Assembly (NCBI GenBank): GCA_963524305.1
Contig: CAURGH010000028.1
Coordinates: forward strand, 1-20,437
DNA: 20,437 nucleotides
Source of the DNA: JABCPH02 sp963524305
GTDB lineage: Bacteria > Fusobacteriota > Fusobacteriia > Fusobacteriales > Leptotrichiaceae
Direction of reading: 5' to 3'
The notes under the pieces are model-generated. The model was not told the DNA's origin and searched no databases. It was given only the letters and a program-made list of their open reading frames with translations. A program made the position numbers and the translations under genes. Shown in pieces: positions 7,231 to 14,991 of the stretch (its first letter is position 1; each line of letters starts with the position of its first letter).

Positions 7231-9390
7231 TTATTTCAATCCATGTTTAATTCTATCTTTTTCCTCAGCCTTTTTAGCACTGTTCCAGCTATCTAAATCA
7301 CCTGTCAAATAACCAGTTATTCTTCTAACCCTTGAAATATGGTCACTGTGACAAATCGGACATCTGTCATAAACAATTCCCTCATATCCACAATCCTTAC
7401 ATCTATCAACTGGATGATTTATAGAACCATACCCGATTTGGCTATCCTTCATCACTTTTACAATTTTCAAAATTACTCCAATATTTTTTCTAGCTTCTCC
7501 ATCCAATTCTACATAAGTAATGTGTCCACCTCTAGTCAATTCATGAAACGGTGCCTCTTTTCTAATTTTATCAAAAATACTAATATTTTTCTTAACATCA
7601 ATATGGAACGAATTAACGTAATAATCTCTATCTGTTACATTTTTGATTTCCCCATATTTCGCTCTATCCATTCTCAAAAATCTTCCAGCCAAACTTTCTG
7701 CAGGTGTCGCAATAACCGAATAATTCAAATGTTCCTTATCCCTCAATTCCACAGCAATTTTCGACATTTCTTTTATCGCATCATACAATGTTTGGTAAGC
7801 CACTTGATTTTGACTATGTTCTTCATCAAAAAGCGCATACATCGCATTCGCACCACCAACAAATCCAATTGATAAAGTTCCAGTATTAATCGTATTTTGA
7901 ATCTCATCATTCATCGATAACTCTCCCAAACCTTTCCACAAATTATTAGACGCCATAAATGGAAACTGTTTTACCAACGCAGTTTTCTGAAAATTAAATC
8001 TCTCCTTCAATTGTTCTCCAACAAAATACGTCATTTCCTTCACTTTTTCAATAAATCTTTCTGACAACATCTTATTTTTTAATTCTAATTTTTCTTGCTC
8101 ATTAGAAAATTTGCCTTGTTTTTCCAACTCTGCAATTTCTTTCTCCACATTTTTTCTAACTTCAATCGCTATTCTCGGAAAATTAATACTCGTAAACGAA
8201 ATATTTCCACGCCCAAGACTCGTTTTTTCTCCATTTACATTTTCAAAAACCCTTGTTCTACACCCCATTGTTGCGATTTCATATTTGTATCTTTCAGGGT
8301 CATCAGCTCTCCATTTTTTATGCTTATTAAACTCTGTATCCAAAAACACAAAATTTGGAAACAATCTTCGGCTAGTCGTTCTACAAGCCAACAACAATAA
8401 ATCAAAATTTGGTGTCTTAAATTTATATTTTTCATAAAAGTCAGGACTGTCAATTTCCTCAAAAATTTCTTCACTATTTTCCAACGCAAATTGATAATCT
8501 TCCTCATCAAAATTTACGCCTTCCTTTACTTTAAAAATTTGAATTGGAAAAATAGGTGTTTCTTTTTTCCCTAATCCAGCTTCTGTCGCCTTCAGCAATT
8601 CACGAATAACCATTCTACCTTCTTCTGAAGTATCTGTTCCATAATTAATTGATGAAAATACAACTTGATTTCCACCACGAGAATGCATTGTATTTAAATT
8701 ATGTAAAAATCCCTCCATCGCTTGATAAGTTTCAAGCCTAGTGTCATCATAAGCAATTTCCAGCAATCTTTTTATATGCTTTTCATTTATTTTTAAATGT
8801 TCTGATAATTTTTTAATCGTTTCATCATTTACTTTAATCGTAGTTACAACACTATTTATAAAGGCTTTTACCTCCTGATTAATTTCATCCACATAATCCA
8901 AAGATAAAAAACTTAATAATCTGTATCTAAAATGTCTTCTAAATGATTTTAGCACACCTTTTGCCATAAAAAAATCAAACGCTGGAATTGCTTGACCACC
9001 GTGTTGTTCATTTTGGTTTGTTTGAAAAATTATTGTTGCCAAAGTTGCATAAGTCGAAATACTTTTTGCTTCTCGAATAAATCCATGTTTTGTTTGAAAA
9101 CCGTTTTCAAACATCGGTTTCAAGTCATATTGAAGACAAGTCGTAGTTTTACTCGGATAATAGTCCATGTCATGAATATGAATTTCGCCATTTTTATGTG
9201 CTTCACTAAACTTAGGAGAAATCAAATTCTGCAAAGTGTACATTTTTGAAATTTCACTCGCAAGTCTCATCATTTGTCCAGCTGGCGTTGAAGCCGACAT
9301 ATTTGCATTTTCATTATTAATATCATTTTTTTCTACATTCACAATCCCCGATATCATTTTATTTATATCTTCCGTCAAAAATTCTTCCAT
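7231..9390 (-). CDS. nrdD: Anaerobic (class III) ribonucleoside-triphosphate reductase
   Basis: 719 residues. It reduces ribonucleoside triphosphates to dNTPs without oxygen, using a glycyl radical made by NrdG. The radical Gly is G693 in RRITGYL. Ahead of it is a zinc-binding CxxC...CxxC (CKDC...CPIC). An active-site Cys is at about residue 85 (TTTCLQYDL) and another at C377 in MGC, with the Met two residues before, as in the formate-using E. coli and T4 enzymes. Unlike E. coli NrdD, the protein starts at the catalytic domain: no ATP-cone is visible before ISGIVNVEKNDINNENAN, and the usual length is kept by internal segments such as the charged helix near 430-460. GGAGGA seven bases before the ATG at 9390 sets the start; a TTG eight codons upstream is less likely. 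Confidence 0.95.
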   Translation of the reverse strand: MEEFLTEDINKMISGIVNVEKNDINNENANMSASTPAGQMMRLASEISKMYTLQNLISPKFSEAHKNGEIHIHDMDYYPSKTTTCLQYDLKPMFENGFQTKHGFIREAKSISTYATLATIIFQTNQNEQHGGQAIPAFDFFMAKGVLKSFRRHFRYRLLSFLSLDYVDEINQEVKAFINSVVTTIKVNDETIKKLSEHLKINEKHIKRLLEIAYDDTRLETYQAMEGFLHNLNTMHSRGGNQVVFSSINYGTDTSEEGRMVIRELLKATEAGLGKKETPIFPIQIFKVKEGVNFDEEDYQFALENSEEIFEEIDSPDFYEKYKFKTPNFDLLLLACRTTSRRLFPNFVFLDTEFNKHKKWRADDPERYKYEIATMGCRTRVFENVNGEKTSLGRGNISFTSINFPRIAIEVRKNVEKEIAELEKQGKFSNEQEKLELKNKMLSERFIEKVKEMTYFVGEQLKERFNFQKTALVKQFPFMASNNLWKGLGELSMNDEIQNTINTGTLSIGFVGGANAMYALFDEEHSQNQVAYQTLYDAIKEMSKIAVELRDKEHLNYSVIATPAESLAGRFLRMDRAKYGEIKNVTDRDYYVNSFHIDVKKNISIFDKIRKEAPFHELTRGGHITYVELDGEARKNIGVILKIVKVMKDSQIGYGSINHPVDRCKDCGYEGIVYDRCPICHSDHISRVRRITGYLTGDLDSWNSAKKAEEKDRIKHGLK

Positions 9391-9595
9391 TTTCAATTCC
9401 TCCCATTTTTTCAAGCCAAAAATTAATTTCAGTTCATACTTTAAATTTTATTTTTTATTTTATTCTATTTTTCTAGACTAAATTTTCATTATCCAAATCA
9501 TATAAAATATTAATTATTCATTTTATTCGATCACTATTTTTACTCATTTTTAATAAAATTAATATCTATATTTTTTATATTTACCTTTTCAAAAG

Positions 9596-9643
9596 ATACT
9601 ACATCTAGTTTTCATATATAAAATATAACACAGTATTTAGTAT
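9596..9643 (-). promoter_or_regulatory. Pair of NrdR-box-like operators upstream of nrdD
   Basis: ACACAGTATTTAGTAT (9628-9643) and ATACTACATCTAGTTT (9596-9611) each match the known NrdR box pattern (acaCwAtATaTwGtgt) at about 12-13 of 16 positions. They are separated by 16 bp, so 32 bp from box to box, about three helical turns, as in known tandem NrdR sites. One overlaps the promoter spacer and the other the expected start of transcription, as a repressor would. Confidence 0.6.
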
Positions 9644-9650
9644 TCTACAA
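9622..9650 (-). promoter_or_regulatory. Candidate nrdDG promoter
   Basis: On the minus strand TTGTAG (9650-9645), 17 bp, then TATATT (9627-9622) preceded by TGT, an extended -10. It would start near 9615, about 225 nt before nrdD. Its overlap with the NrdR-like boxes raises confidence. Confidence 0.55.
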
Positions 9651-9806
9651 ATATATTTTATATATTCGTACATTTTTTACAAAAAAATTTTACAAACATT
9701 ATTTTTTATTTACTTCTTATTCTTATTATTAAATTTTTTTAATGTTTCGTTTTATATATTTTTTATTTTTCATAAAAAACTTAATTTTTACTATCCCTTA
9801 ATTTTA

Positions 9807-9835
9807 TTGCTTTAAACGATTTCTCGTGTTAAAAT
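9807..9835 (+). promoter_or_regulatory. Candidate promoter of the lipoprotein gene
   Basis: TTGCTT (9807-9812), 17 bp, TAAAAT (9830-9835), some 40 bases before the start codon at 9878. Acceptable match to the sigma-70 pattern. Confidence 0.45.
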
Positions 9836-9877
9836 TAATATAGAAATACAAATTTATTTAGAAAGAAGGTAATTTTT

Positions 9878-10447
9878 ATGAAAAAAAGATTTTTTGGAAA
9901 AAAAACTATTGTACTACTATTATTTGCAATTTTTTTTGCAATTAGTTGTGGCGGGAAACACCCCGCTGTAAAGAATTTTGAGAAAGAAATGTCGATTTTA
10001 CAAAGTGGAGATATCAAAAAAATGCCTAATTTTACGACAAATGAAGAGTTTAAAAAACTTAATGAAGATACTTTTGAAACTTTAAAAAATGCTTACAAAA
10101 AAATTACGTATAAAGTAAATAAAGTTGAAACTGACAAAAATATTGCTAAAATTAATGTTACTATGAAATCTCCAGATTTAACTAATTTAGTTCAAGATGC
10201 TTTACAAAAAATAATGTCTACATCACCTAATGAAATGGTAGGTAAATCACAAGAGGAATTAAATAAAATAGGAGAAAAAATTATGGTTGATTTGATAAAA
10301 GAAAAATTATCTAGTTCAAATACTAAATATAGAGAAAAAACATTTGATGTTATTTACAAAAAAGACGGTTCTGAATGGACAATAGATCCTACTGAAAATT
10401 CTGAATTTTTTGATATGACTACTTTTGGAATGTTGTCGACAAAATAA
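9878..10447 (+). CDS. Small lipoprotein of unknown function
   Basis: 189 residues. The N-terminus is a lipoprotein signal: basic MKKRFFGKK, a hydrophobic stretch, then the lipobox AISC with the acylated Cys at 24, followed by GG. The mature protein (about 166 residues) is charged. It alternates a helical region (about 30-75), a beta-like stretch (KITYKVNKVETDKNIAKINV) and a C-terminal strand ending in SEWTIDPTEN. This is the layout of DUF5105/DUF4878-like lipoproteins with a cystatin/NTF2-like fold, but I cannot name a family with confidence. AGAAGG lies about eight bases before the ATG. It has its own promoter and is followed by a hairpin before guaA. It is probably anchored to the inner or outer membrane. 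Confidence 0.85.
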   Translation: MKKRFFGKKTIVLLLFAIFFAISCGGKHPAVKNFEKEMSILQSGDIKKMPNFTTNEEFKKLNEDTFETLKNAYKKITYKVNKVETDKNIAKINVTMKSPDLTNLVQDALQKIMSTSPNEMVGKSQEELNKIGEKIMVDLIKEKLSSSNTKYREKTFDVIYKKDGSEWTIDPTENSEFFDMTTFGMLSTK

Positions 10448-10449
10448 AA

Positions 10450-10503
10450 GTTTTTCCCTTTACTTTAAATAACATTAATGATACAATATTTAAAAGGAAA
10501 AAC
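10450..10503. repeat. Inverted repeat between the lipoprotein gene and guaA
   Basis: GTTTTTCCCTTTA (10450-10462) pairs with TAAAAGGAAAAAC (10491-10503) over 13 positions with one mismatch, around a loop of 28 nt. It follows the lipoprotein stop directly but is not followed by a T-run, so it is not a classic terminator. It may shield the 3' end or act in the guaA leader. Confidence 0.6.
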
Positions 10504-10567
10504 AATCAAATCATTATAAATTATATAAAAAATTAACAAAAATAAATAATAAAAAAGAGGTGAATTT

Positions 10568-12112
10568 GTGAAAGAGAAAATTTTAATTGTTGACTTCGGG
10601 TCGCAATATACTCAATTAATTGCAAGAAGAATTAGAGAAATGGAAGTTTACTGTGAAATCGTTCCATTAATTGATGTAGAAAAAATCAAAAATGGAACTG
10701 AACCTGTAAAAGGAATTATTCTTTCGGGAGGACCTGCTTCGGTTTATGAGGAAGACGCTCCAACAGTTGATAAAGCCATTTTTGATTTAGGATTACCTAT
10801 TTTAGGAATCTGTTATGGAATGCAGTTAATAACTCACTTAAACGGTGGAAAAGTTGAAAAAGCTGATTCGAGAGAATTTGGAAAAGCTATTTTAGAAGTT
10901 ATAAACGGAGAAAATCCTTTATTTAAAGAAATTAAGAAAACTTCTAGCATCTGGATGAGTCACAATGATCATATCACTGAATTGCCTGAAGGATTTGAAA
11001 TAATTGCACAAACTGACTCTTCAATCGCTGCAATTACAAATAACAATGGAATTTATGCATTACAATTCCACCCAGAAGTAGTTCATTCTGAATGCGGAAC
11101 TGAAATTATTGCTAACTTTGTTTTTAATATTTGTAAATGTGAAAGAAACTGGAAAATTACAAGTTTTATTGAAGAAAAAACAAAAGCAATTAAAGAAATT
11201 GTTGGAGATGAACATGTTTTACTTGCATTATCAGGTGGTGTAGATTCTTCAGTTGCAGCTGTTTTAATTAACAATGCGATTGGAAAACAATTGACTTGTA
11301 TGTTTGTAGATACTGGACTTCTTAGAAAAGATGAAGGTAAAAAAGTTTTAGAATATTATAAAGAACATTTTAATTTAAATATTGTTTTTGTTGATGCGAA
11401 AGATAGATTTTTAAATAAATTAAAAGGTGTAGATGAGCCAGAAGCTAAAAGAAAAATTATTGGACATGAATTTATCGAAGTTTTCAATGAAGAAATTAGA
11501 AAATTAAAAGGTCAAGAAGGTGCAAAATTCTTAGCACAAGGTACAATTTACCCTGATGTTATCGAATCTCAATCAATAAAAGGTCCTTCTCATACAATAA
11601 AATCTCACCACAATGTTGGTGGACTTCCAGAAGATTTGAAATTTGAATTGCTGGAACCATTAAAAGAATTATTTAAAGACGAAGTTAGAAAAGTTGGACA
11701 TGAATTGGGATTACCTGATACTATTATTAATAGACATCCATTCCCAGGACCAGGACTTGGAATTAGAGTAATTGGAGAAGTTACACCTGAAAAAGTAAGA
11801 ATTTTACAAGAAGCTGATGACATTTTCATTAATGCATTGATGGAAGAAGGATTATATGGAAAAGTAGATCAAGCATTCGTTACTTTATTGCCTGTTAAAA
11901 CTGTAGGAGTTATGGGTGACCAAAGAACTTACGAATATGTAGCAGCTATCCGTTCTGTAAACACAATTGATTTCATGACTGCAACTTGGTCTAAATTGCC
12001 TTACGAATTTTTAGGAGATGTTGCAAATAAGATCATCAATAATGTAAACGGAATAAACAGAATCGTTTATGATATTTCTTCAAAACCTGCAGCTACAATT
12101 GAGTGGGAATAA
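10568..12112 (+). CDS. guaA: GMP synthase (glutamine-hydrolysing)
   Basis: 514 residues, the usual length of the two-domain bacterial enzyme. It turns XMP into GMP, with ATP and ammonia taken from glutamine, as the last step of guanine nucleotide synthesis. The N-terminal class I glutamine amidotransferase (about 1-195) has its nucleophile C82 in GICYGMQ and the H168/E170 pair in FHPEV. The ATP-pyrophosphatase domain follows, with the PP-loop SGGVDS at 222-227, and the C-terminal dimerisation domain ends in the conserved PAATIEWE. The start is GTG at 10568 with GAGGTGA six to seven bases upstream. No purine riboswitch pattern was recognised in the leader. It is monocistronic, closed by a strong terminator. 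Confidence 0.98.
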   Translation: MKEKILIVDFGSQYTQLIARRIREMEVYCEIVPLIDVEKIKNGTEPVKGIILSGGPASVYEEDAPTVDKAIFDLGLPILGICYGMQLITHLNGGKVEKADSREFGKAILEVINGENPLFKEIKKTSSIWMSHNDHITELPEGFEIIAQTDSSIAAITNNNGIYALQFHPEVVHSECGTEIIANFVFNICKCERNWKITSFIEEKTKAIKEIVGDEHVLLALSGGVDSSVAAVLINNAIGKQLTCMFVDTGLLRKDEGKKVLEYYKEHFNLNIVFVDAKDRFLNKLKGVDEPEAKRKIIGHEFIEVFNEEIRKLKGQEGAKFLAQGTIYPDVIESQSIKGPSHTIKSHHNVGGLPEDLKFELLEPLKELFKDEVRKVGHELGLPDTIINRHPFPGPGLGIRVIGEVTPEKVRILQEADDIFINALMEEGLYGKVDQAFVTLLPVKTVGVMGDQRTYEYVAAIRSVNTIDFMTATWSKLPYEFLGDVANKIINNVNGINRIVYDISSKPAATIEWE

Positions 12113-12151
12113 TCAATAAAATGTAAAAGTACTAAAAAGGTATTGAATTTT

Positions 12152-12187
12152 TAAGAGGTGGAAGACCCACCTCTTATTATTTTCTTT
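12152..12187 (+). terminator. Rho-independent terminator of guaA
   Basis: TAAGAGGTGG (12152-12161) pairs perfectly with CCACCTCTTA (12167-12176) around a 5-nt loop and is followed by the T-rich TTATTTTCTTT. This is the most GC-rich hairpin in the window. Confidence 0.9.
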
Positions 12188-12237
12188 AATTATTGTAATT
12201 AATAAACTAAATAAAACTAGAAAATTACAACCTTTTT

Positions 12238-12246
12238 TGCTATAAT
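12238..12246 (+). promoter_or_regulatory. Extended -10 promoter of the DUF262 gene
   Basis: TGCTATAAT, a perfect extended -10, lies 28 bases before the start codon. There is no good -35 hexamer. The AAGGAGG at 12257-12263 follows and is 11 bases from the first ATG, a little far. Confidence 0.55.
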
Positions 12247-12274
12247 TCTTAATTATAAGGAGGATGATTGAACA

Positions 12275-13975
12275 ATGATGAAAATAGAACAATTAAACGT
12301 TAAACAATTTCTTGAAACTGGTAGAGAAGAACCTTTTCTTGTTCCAGATTATCAGCGTCCTTACTCATGGGGAGAGGAAGAAATAGTAACATTATTTAAC
12401 GATTTATTATTATTTACCGAGGGAGACATTTCCAAAAAAAATAAAAATTCCAATGACACTTATTTCTTAGGAACTGTTATCTCATTTAAAAATGAAAATG
12501 GCGAACAGGAAATCATAGATGGTCAACAACGTATTACATCATTATTTTTGTTATTAAGAGCCATTTATACAAAGTTAAAAACTTTTTCCAAAAAGACAAA
12601 CCTTTATGATGAACTTTTAAGTGAAATCGAACCTATTTTATGGAAAAATGTAATCAAAAGTGAAGGTGCAGTAAAAAATGTTTTAATCTCATCTTCCGTT
12701 ATCAATGATGAAGGAAATAATATTTTAAAAGGTATTTTAGAAAATGGGGTCACTAATGAAGAATCAAATGACAAATATTCATTAAATTACATATTATTTC
12801 AAAGATTATTTGATGGATTAGTTTACGAAAATCCAGGACTTATGTTTGAATTTGTTCGTTATGTATTAAATCGAACATTAATTTGTCCAATAATAACTGA
12901 ATCACAAGAAGGTGCTCTTAACATCTTCTCGACATTAAACACAAGAGGAATGCCTTTGTCTGAATCAGACATTTTTAAAGCTAAAATATATAATTTTTTA
13001 GACGATTCTCAAAAAAATAGATTTATTGAACGTTGGAAAGAATTAACAGAAAAAGCAGAATATGTAAACGAAGATATTCAACAGATTTTTTACTACTATA
13101 TGTTTTATTTACGAGCATTAGATGGTGATTCCGCTACAACTACTATTGGAATCAGAAAATATTTTTCACAAAATAATTTTGCAAAATTATTTAATAAGAG
13201 TCTTTTAAAAGATTTAAATTCAATTTTAGATTTGTGGGTTGTTGTTGTAAAAAAACAGAGCTTGGAAAATGCAAACTGGTCTAAAAATAACCAAATTATA
13301 AAAATGCTAGATGTTTTATCATCTTATCCAAATGAATTTTGGAAATATCCTGTTATAATTTATTATTTGGTTCATAAAGAAAATCCTGAATTTGAAAAGA
13401 GATTCTTGAAATTTTTGAAAAAATTGACAATCGAATTAGTTGCAAACTACTTAATTAAACCGACTGTCCTTGCAGTTAAGGCTGGTATTTTAAAGCTAAA
13501 TGTTGAAATTACAAAAAAACTTTCACCGCCAGTTACATTCCAAAATTTACCACTTGACAGCTTAAAAACAAAATTAAGACTTCCAAGCAAAAATTTATTC
13601 AAAATGACTTTAAAAATGATGGTTTACAATTTTCAAGAAGAATTATTACCTAACAAATGGGAAATAGAACAAATTTATCCATCAAAATCTGTCGACGGAT
13701 TTAATGATAAAGAATTAAAAACTGTAAGCAAAGATTACTTAGATTCAATTGGAAATAAAATTCCATTTGAAAAAAGATCAACAATTAAAGCAAGTAAAGA
13801 TTATTTCCAGAAAAAACGTATCCTTTACTTACGTTCTCAAATTCCTTACGTAAAAGAATTTGCCACAAAACATGTTACTCACTGGAATGTTGATGATATT
13901 AAAAAACGAAATGAATTTATCACTGAGGAAATAATGCGATTATTTATTTCTTGGAGTGGAGATTACGAATTTTAA
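12275..13975 (+). CDS. DUF262/DUF1524 (GmrSD-like) protein with an altered HNH motif
   Basis: 566 residues. The N-terminal DUF262 (GmrS-like) domain shows FLVPDYQRPYSW at 21-32 and the nucleotide-handling DGQQR at 82-86, with the family's NTRGMPLSESDIFKAKIYNF block near 225. The C-terminal region matches DUF1524 (GmrD-like), an HNH nuclease fold, in IGN..PFEKR..IKASKDYFQKK. Relatives (GmrSD, BrxU, SspE) are NTP-dependent nucleases that cut modified or phage DNA. Here the expected EHI.P motif reads EQIYP (E465, Q466): the catalytic His is Gln, so the nuclease may be inactive or work differently. The gene stands alone between guaA and tetR, with its own promoter, and no methylase or other restriction partner is nearby. 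Two adjacent ATGs (12275, 12278) are possible starts. A defence role is inference from the family. Confidence 0.88.
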   Translation: MMKIEQLNVKQFLETGREEPFLVPDYQRPYSWGEEEIVTLFNDLLLFTEGDISKKNKNSNDTYFLGTVISFKNENGEQEIIDGQQRITSLFLLLRAIYTKLKTFSKKTNLYDELLSEIEPILWKNVIKSEGAVKNVLISSSVINDEGNNILKGILENGVTNEESNDKYSLNYILFQRLFDGLVYENPGLMFEFVRYVLNRTLICPIITESQEGALNIFSTLNTRGMPLSESDIFKAKIYNFLDDSQKNRFIERWKELTEKAEYVNEDIQQIFYYYMFYLRALDGDSATTTIGIRKYFSQNNFAKLFNKSLLKDLNSILDLWVVVVKKQSLENANWSKNNQIIKMLDVLSSYPNEFWKYPVIIYYLVHKENPEFEKRFLKFLKKLTIELVANYLIKPTVLAVKAGILKLNVEITKKLSPPVTFQNLPLDSLKTKLRLPSKNLFKMTLKMMVYNFQEELLPNKWEIEQIYPSKSVDGFNDKELKTVSKDYLDSIGNKIPFEKRSTIKASKDYFQKKRILYLRSQIPYVKEFATKHVTHWNVDDIKKRNEFITEEIMRLFISWSGDYEF

Positions 13976-13994
13976 ATTTTATCATTACTAAAAA

Positions 13995-14111
13995 ACAGTC
14001 TGTCTCATAAAATAGAAAATATCTACTATTATTAAAAATTTTTAAGTAACTTTAGATTTTTAATATTTAATTTATATTAACGAATAATTTTCTAATTATG
14101 AGACATTCTGT
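13995..14111. repeat. MITE-like inverted-repeat element A
   Basis: ACAGTCTGTCTCATAA (13995-14010) and TTATGAGACATTCTGT (14096-14111) are inverted copies with 14 of 16 matches. The pairing continues inwards through TAGAAAAT/ATTTTCTA with one gap. About 117 bp, non-coding, straight after the DUF262 gene. The TGTCTCATAA end is shared with element B near 19225. No clear target duplication is seen. Confidence 0.6.
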
Positions 14112-14262
14112 GTCATACATCATTTTAAATTTACCATATTTCATTTATAATTTTTCACAAAAATCAAACTTATCTACAACTTATAAGGGTAAAAATTTCT
14201 TATCAAACTTTAATTAACATTTTTATCATTAACTTTAAACCTAAAAAAATTTTTAAACAAAC
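14111..14262. other. Intergenic region between element A and the tetR promoter
   Basis: A/T-rich, with no gene, hairpin or repeat recognised. The tetR promoter begins at its right end. Confidence 0.5.
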
Positions 14263-14291
14263 TTGACATTGTAAAGATTAAATTGTATAAT
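14263..14291 (+). promoter_or_regulatory. Consensus promoter of the tetR/flavoprotein operon
   Basis: Perfect TTGACA (14263-14268), 17-bp spacer, perfect TATAAT (14286-14291). It is the strongest promoter by sequence in the window, so it needs tight repression, which the overlapping operator can give. Confidence 0.9.
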
Positions 14292-14299
14292 CTTTACAA
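14269..14299. promoter_or_regulatory. Probable TetR operator (perfect 12-bp inverted repeat)
   Basis: TTGTAAAGATTA (14269-14280) and TAATCTTTACAA (14288-14299) are exact inverted copies around a 7-bp centre. The site fills the promoter spacer and covers the -10 box, about 33 bases before the tetR start. This is the classic place for an autoregulating TetR dimer. No second copy was found in the window. Confidence 0.85.
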
Positions 14300-14331
14300 C
14301 GACAAGATTATAAGTGAGGAAATTATTAAAT

Positions 14332-14940
14332 ATGAAAAATTTAAAAAAGAGCTACCATCATGGTAATTTAAAAGAAGATTTAATTGAAAAAGGAATCGAA
14401 ATAATAAATGAAATGGGAGAAGAAAAACTATCTTTAAGATACGTTGCCAAAATGTGTGGAGTAAGTAATGCCGCTCCTTATACATACTTTAAGAAAAAAG
14501 AAGATTTGCTTGAAGCTATAAGTAACTATATTTGGAAAATGTTAGCTATGGAATTAAATGAAACAAGAGAAAAGTATAAAAATAAAGAAGAATTGCTAGT
14601 TAAACTAGGAAAAAAATACGTCACTTTTTTTTGTGAAAATTCTCGGTATTATCATTTTATAATTTCAAGAAATAATATGAAAATTGATTTATTATCTGAA
14701 TTTTCAAAATCAGAAAGCGATAATCAAAATGCTTTTAATATATTAAAAACTGAAGCAACCAAAGTATTTGAAAAATACAATATACCACCTAAAAATATAC
14801 AAGATAAAATCATAGCAATGTGGGCATTAGTTCAAGGATTAGTAACAATTATAACTATGAATAATTTAAACTATTCTGAATACTGGGAGAAAAAAATAGA
14901 AGAAATAATAAAATCAAGCTGTATGATACCTTCCCTTTAA
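14332..14940 (+). CDS. TetR family transcriptional regulator (WHG-type C-terminal domain)
   Basis: 202 residues. The N-terminal DNA-binding domain begins with KSYHHGNLKEDLI, then the helix-turn-helix at about 33-54 (LSLRYVAKMCGVSNAAPYTYFKKK, given here only as limits: LSLR to YFKKK). The C-terminal ligand domain has AMWALVQGLVTI near the end, matching the W..V.GL signature of WHG-type TetR proteins. It most likely represses its own operon, which includes the two flavodoxin-fold genes downstream; the inducer is unknown, perhaps a quinone or other electrophile (inference). The ATG at 14332 is chosen, with GTGAGGA about 11 bases upstream. A GTG at 14314 in the same frame overlaps that SD and is less likely. 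Confidence 0.9.
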   Translation: MKNLKKSYHHGNLKEDLIEKGIEIINEMGEEKLSLRYVAKMCGVSNAAPYTYFKKKEDLLEAISNYIWKMLAMELNETREKYKNKEELLVKLGKKYVTFFCENSRYYHFIISRNNMKIDLLSEFSKSESDNQNAFNILKTEATKVFEKYNIPPKNIQDKIIAMWALVQGLVTIITMNNLNYSEYWEKKIEEIIKSSCMIPSL

Positions 14941-14991
14941 GAATTTAAACTAAGAAAAAAAATTAAAATTAACTAAAATAAGGTGATAAAT

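Larger units (their letters stand above)
9415..9830. other. Divergent intergenic region between nrdD and the lipoprotein gene
   Basis: About 400 bases of A/T-rich DNA with no plausible gene. It holds the nrdD promoter and NrdR-like boxes in its centre and the lipoprotein promoter at its right end. Nothing else was recognised. Confidence 0.5.

Noticed and set aside
10504..10567. Purine riboswitch in the guaA leader
   Set aside because: The conserved loop and junction motifs are not present, and the leader is only A/T-rich spacer.
12264..12278. Five-codon frame (ATG to TGA) overlapping the DUF262 start
   Set aside because: Its ATG touches the GGAGG with no spacing, so initiation there is unlikely; probably chance.
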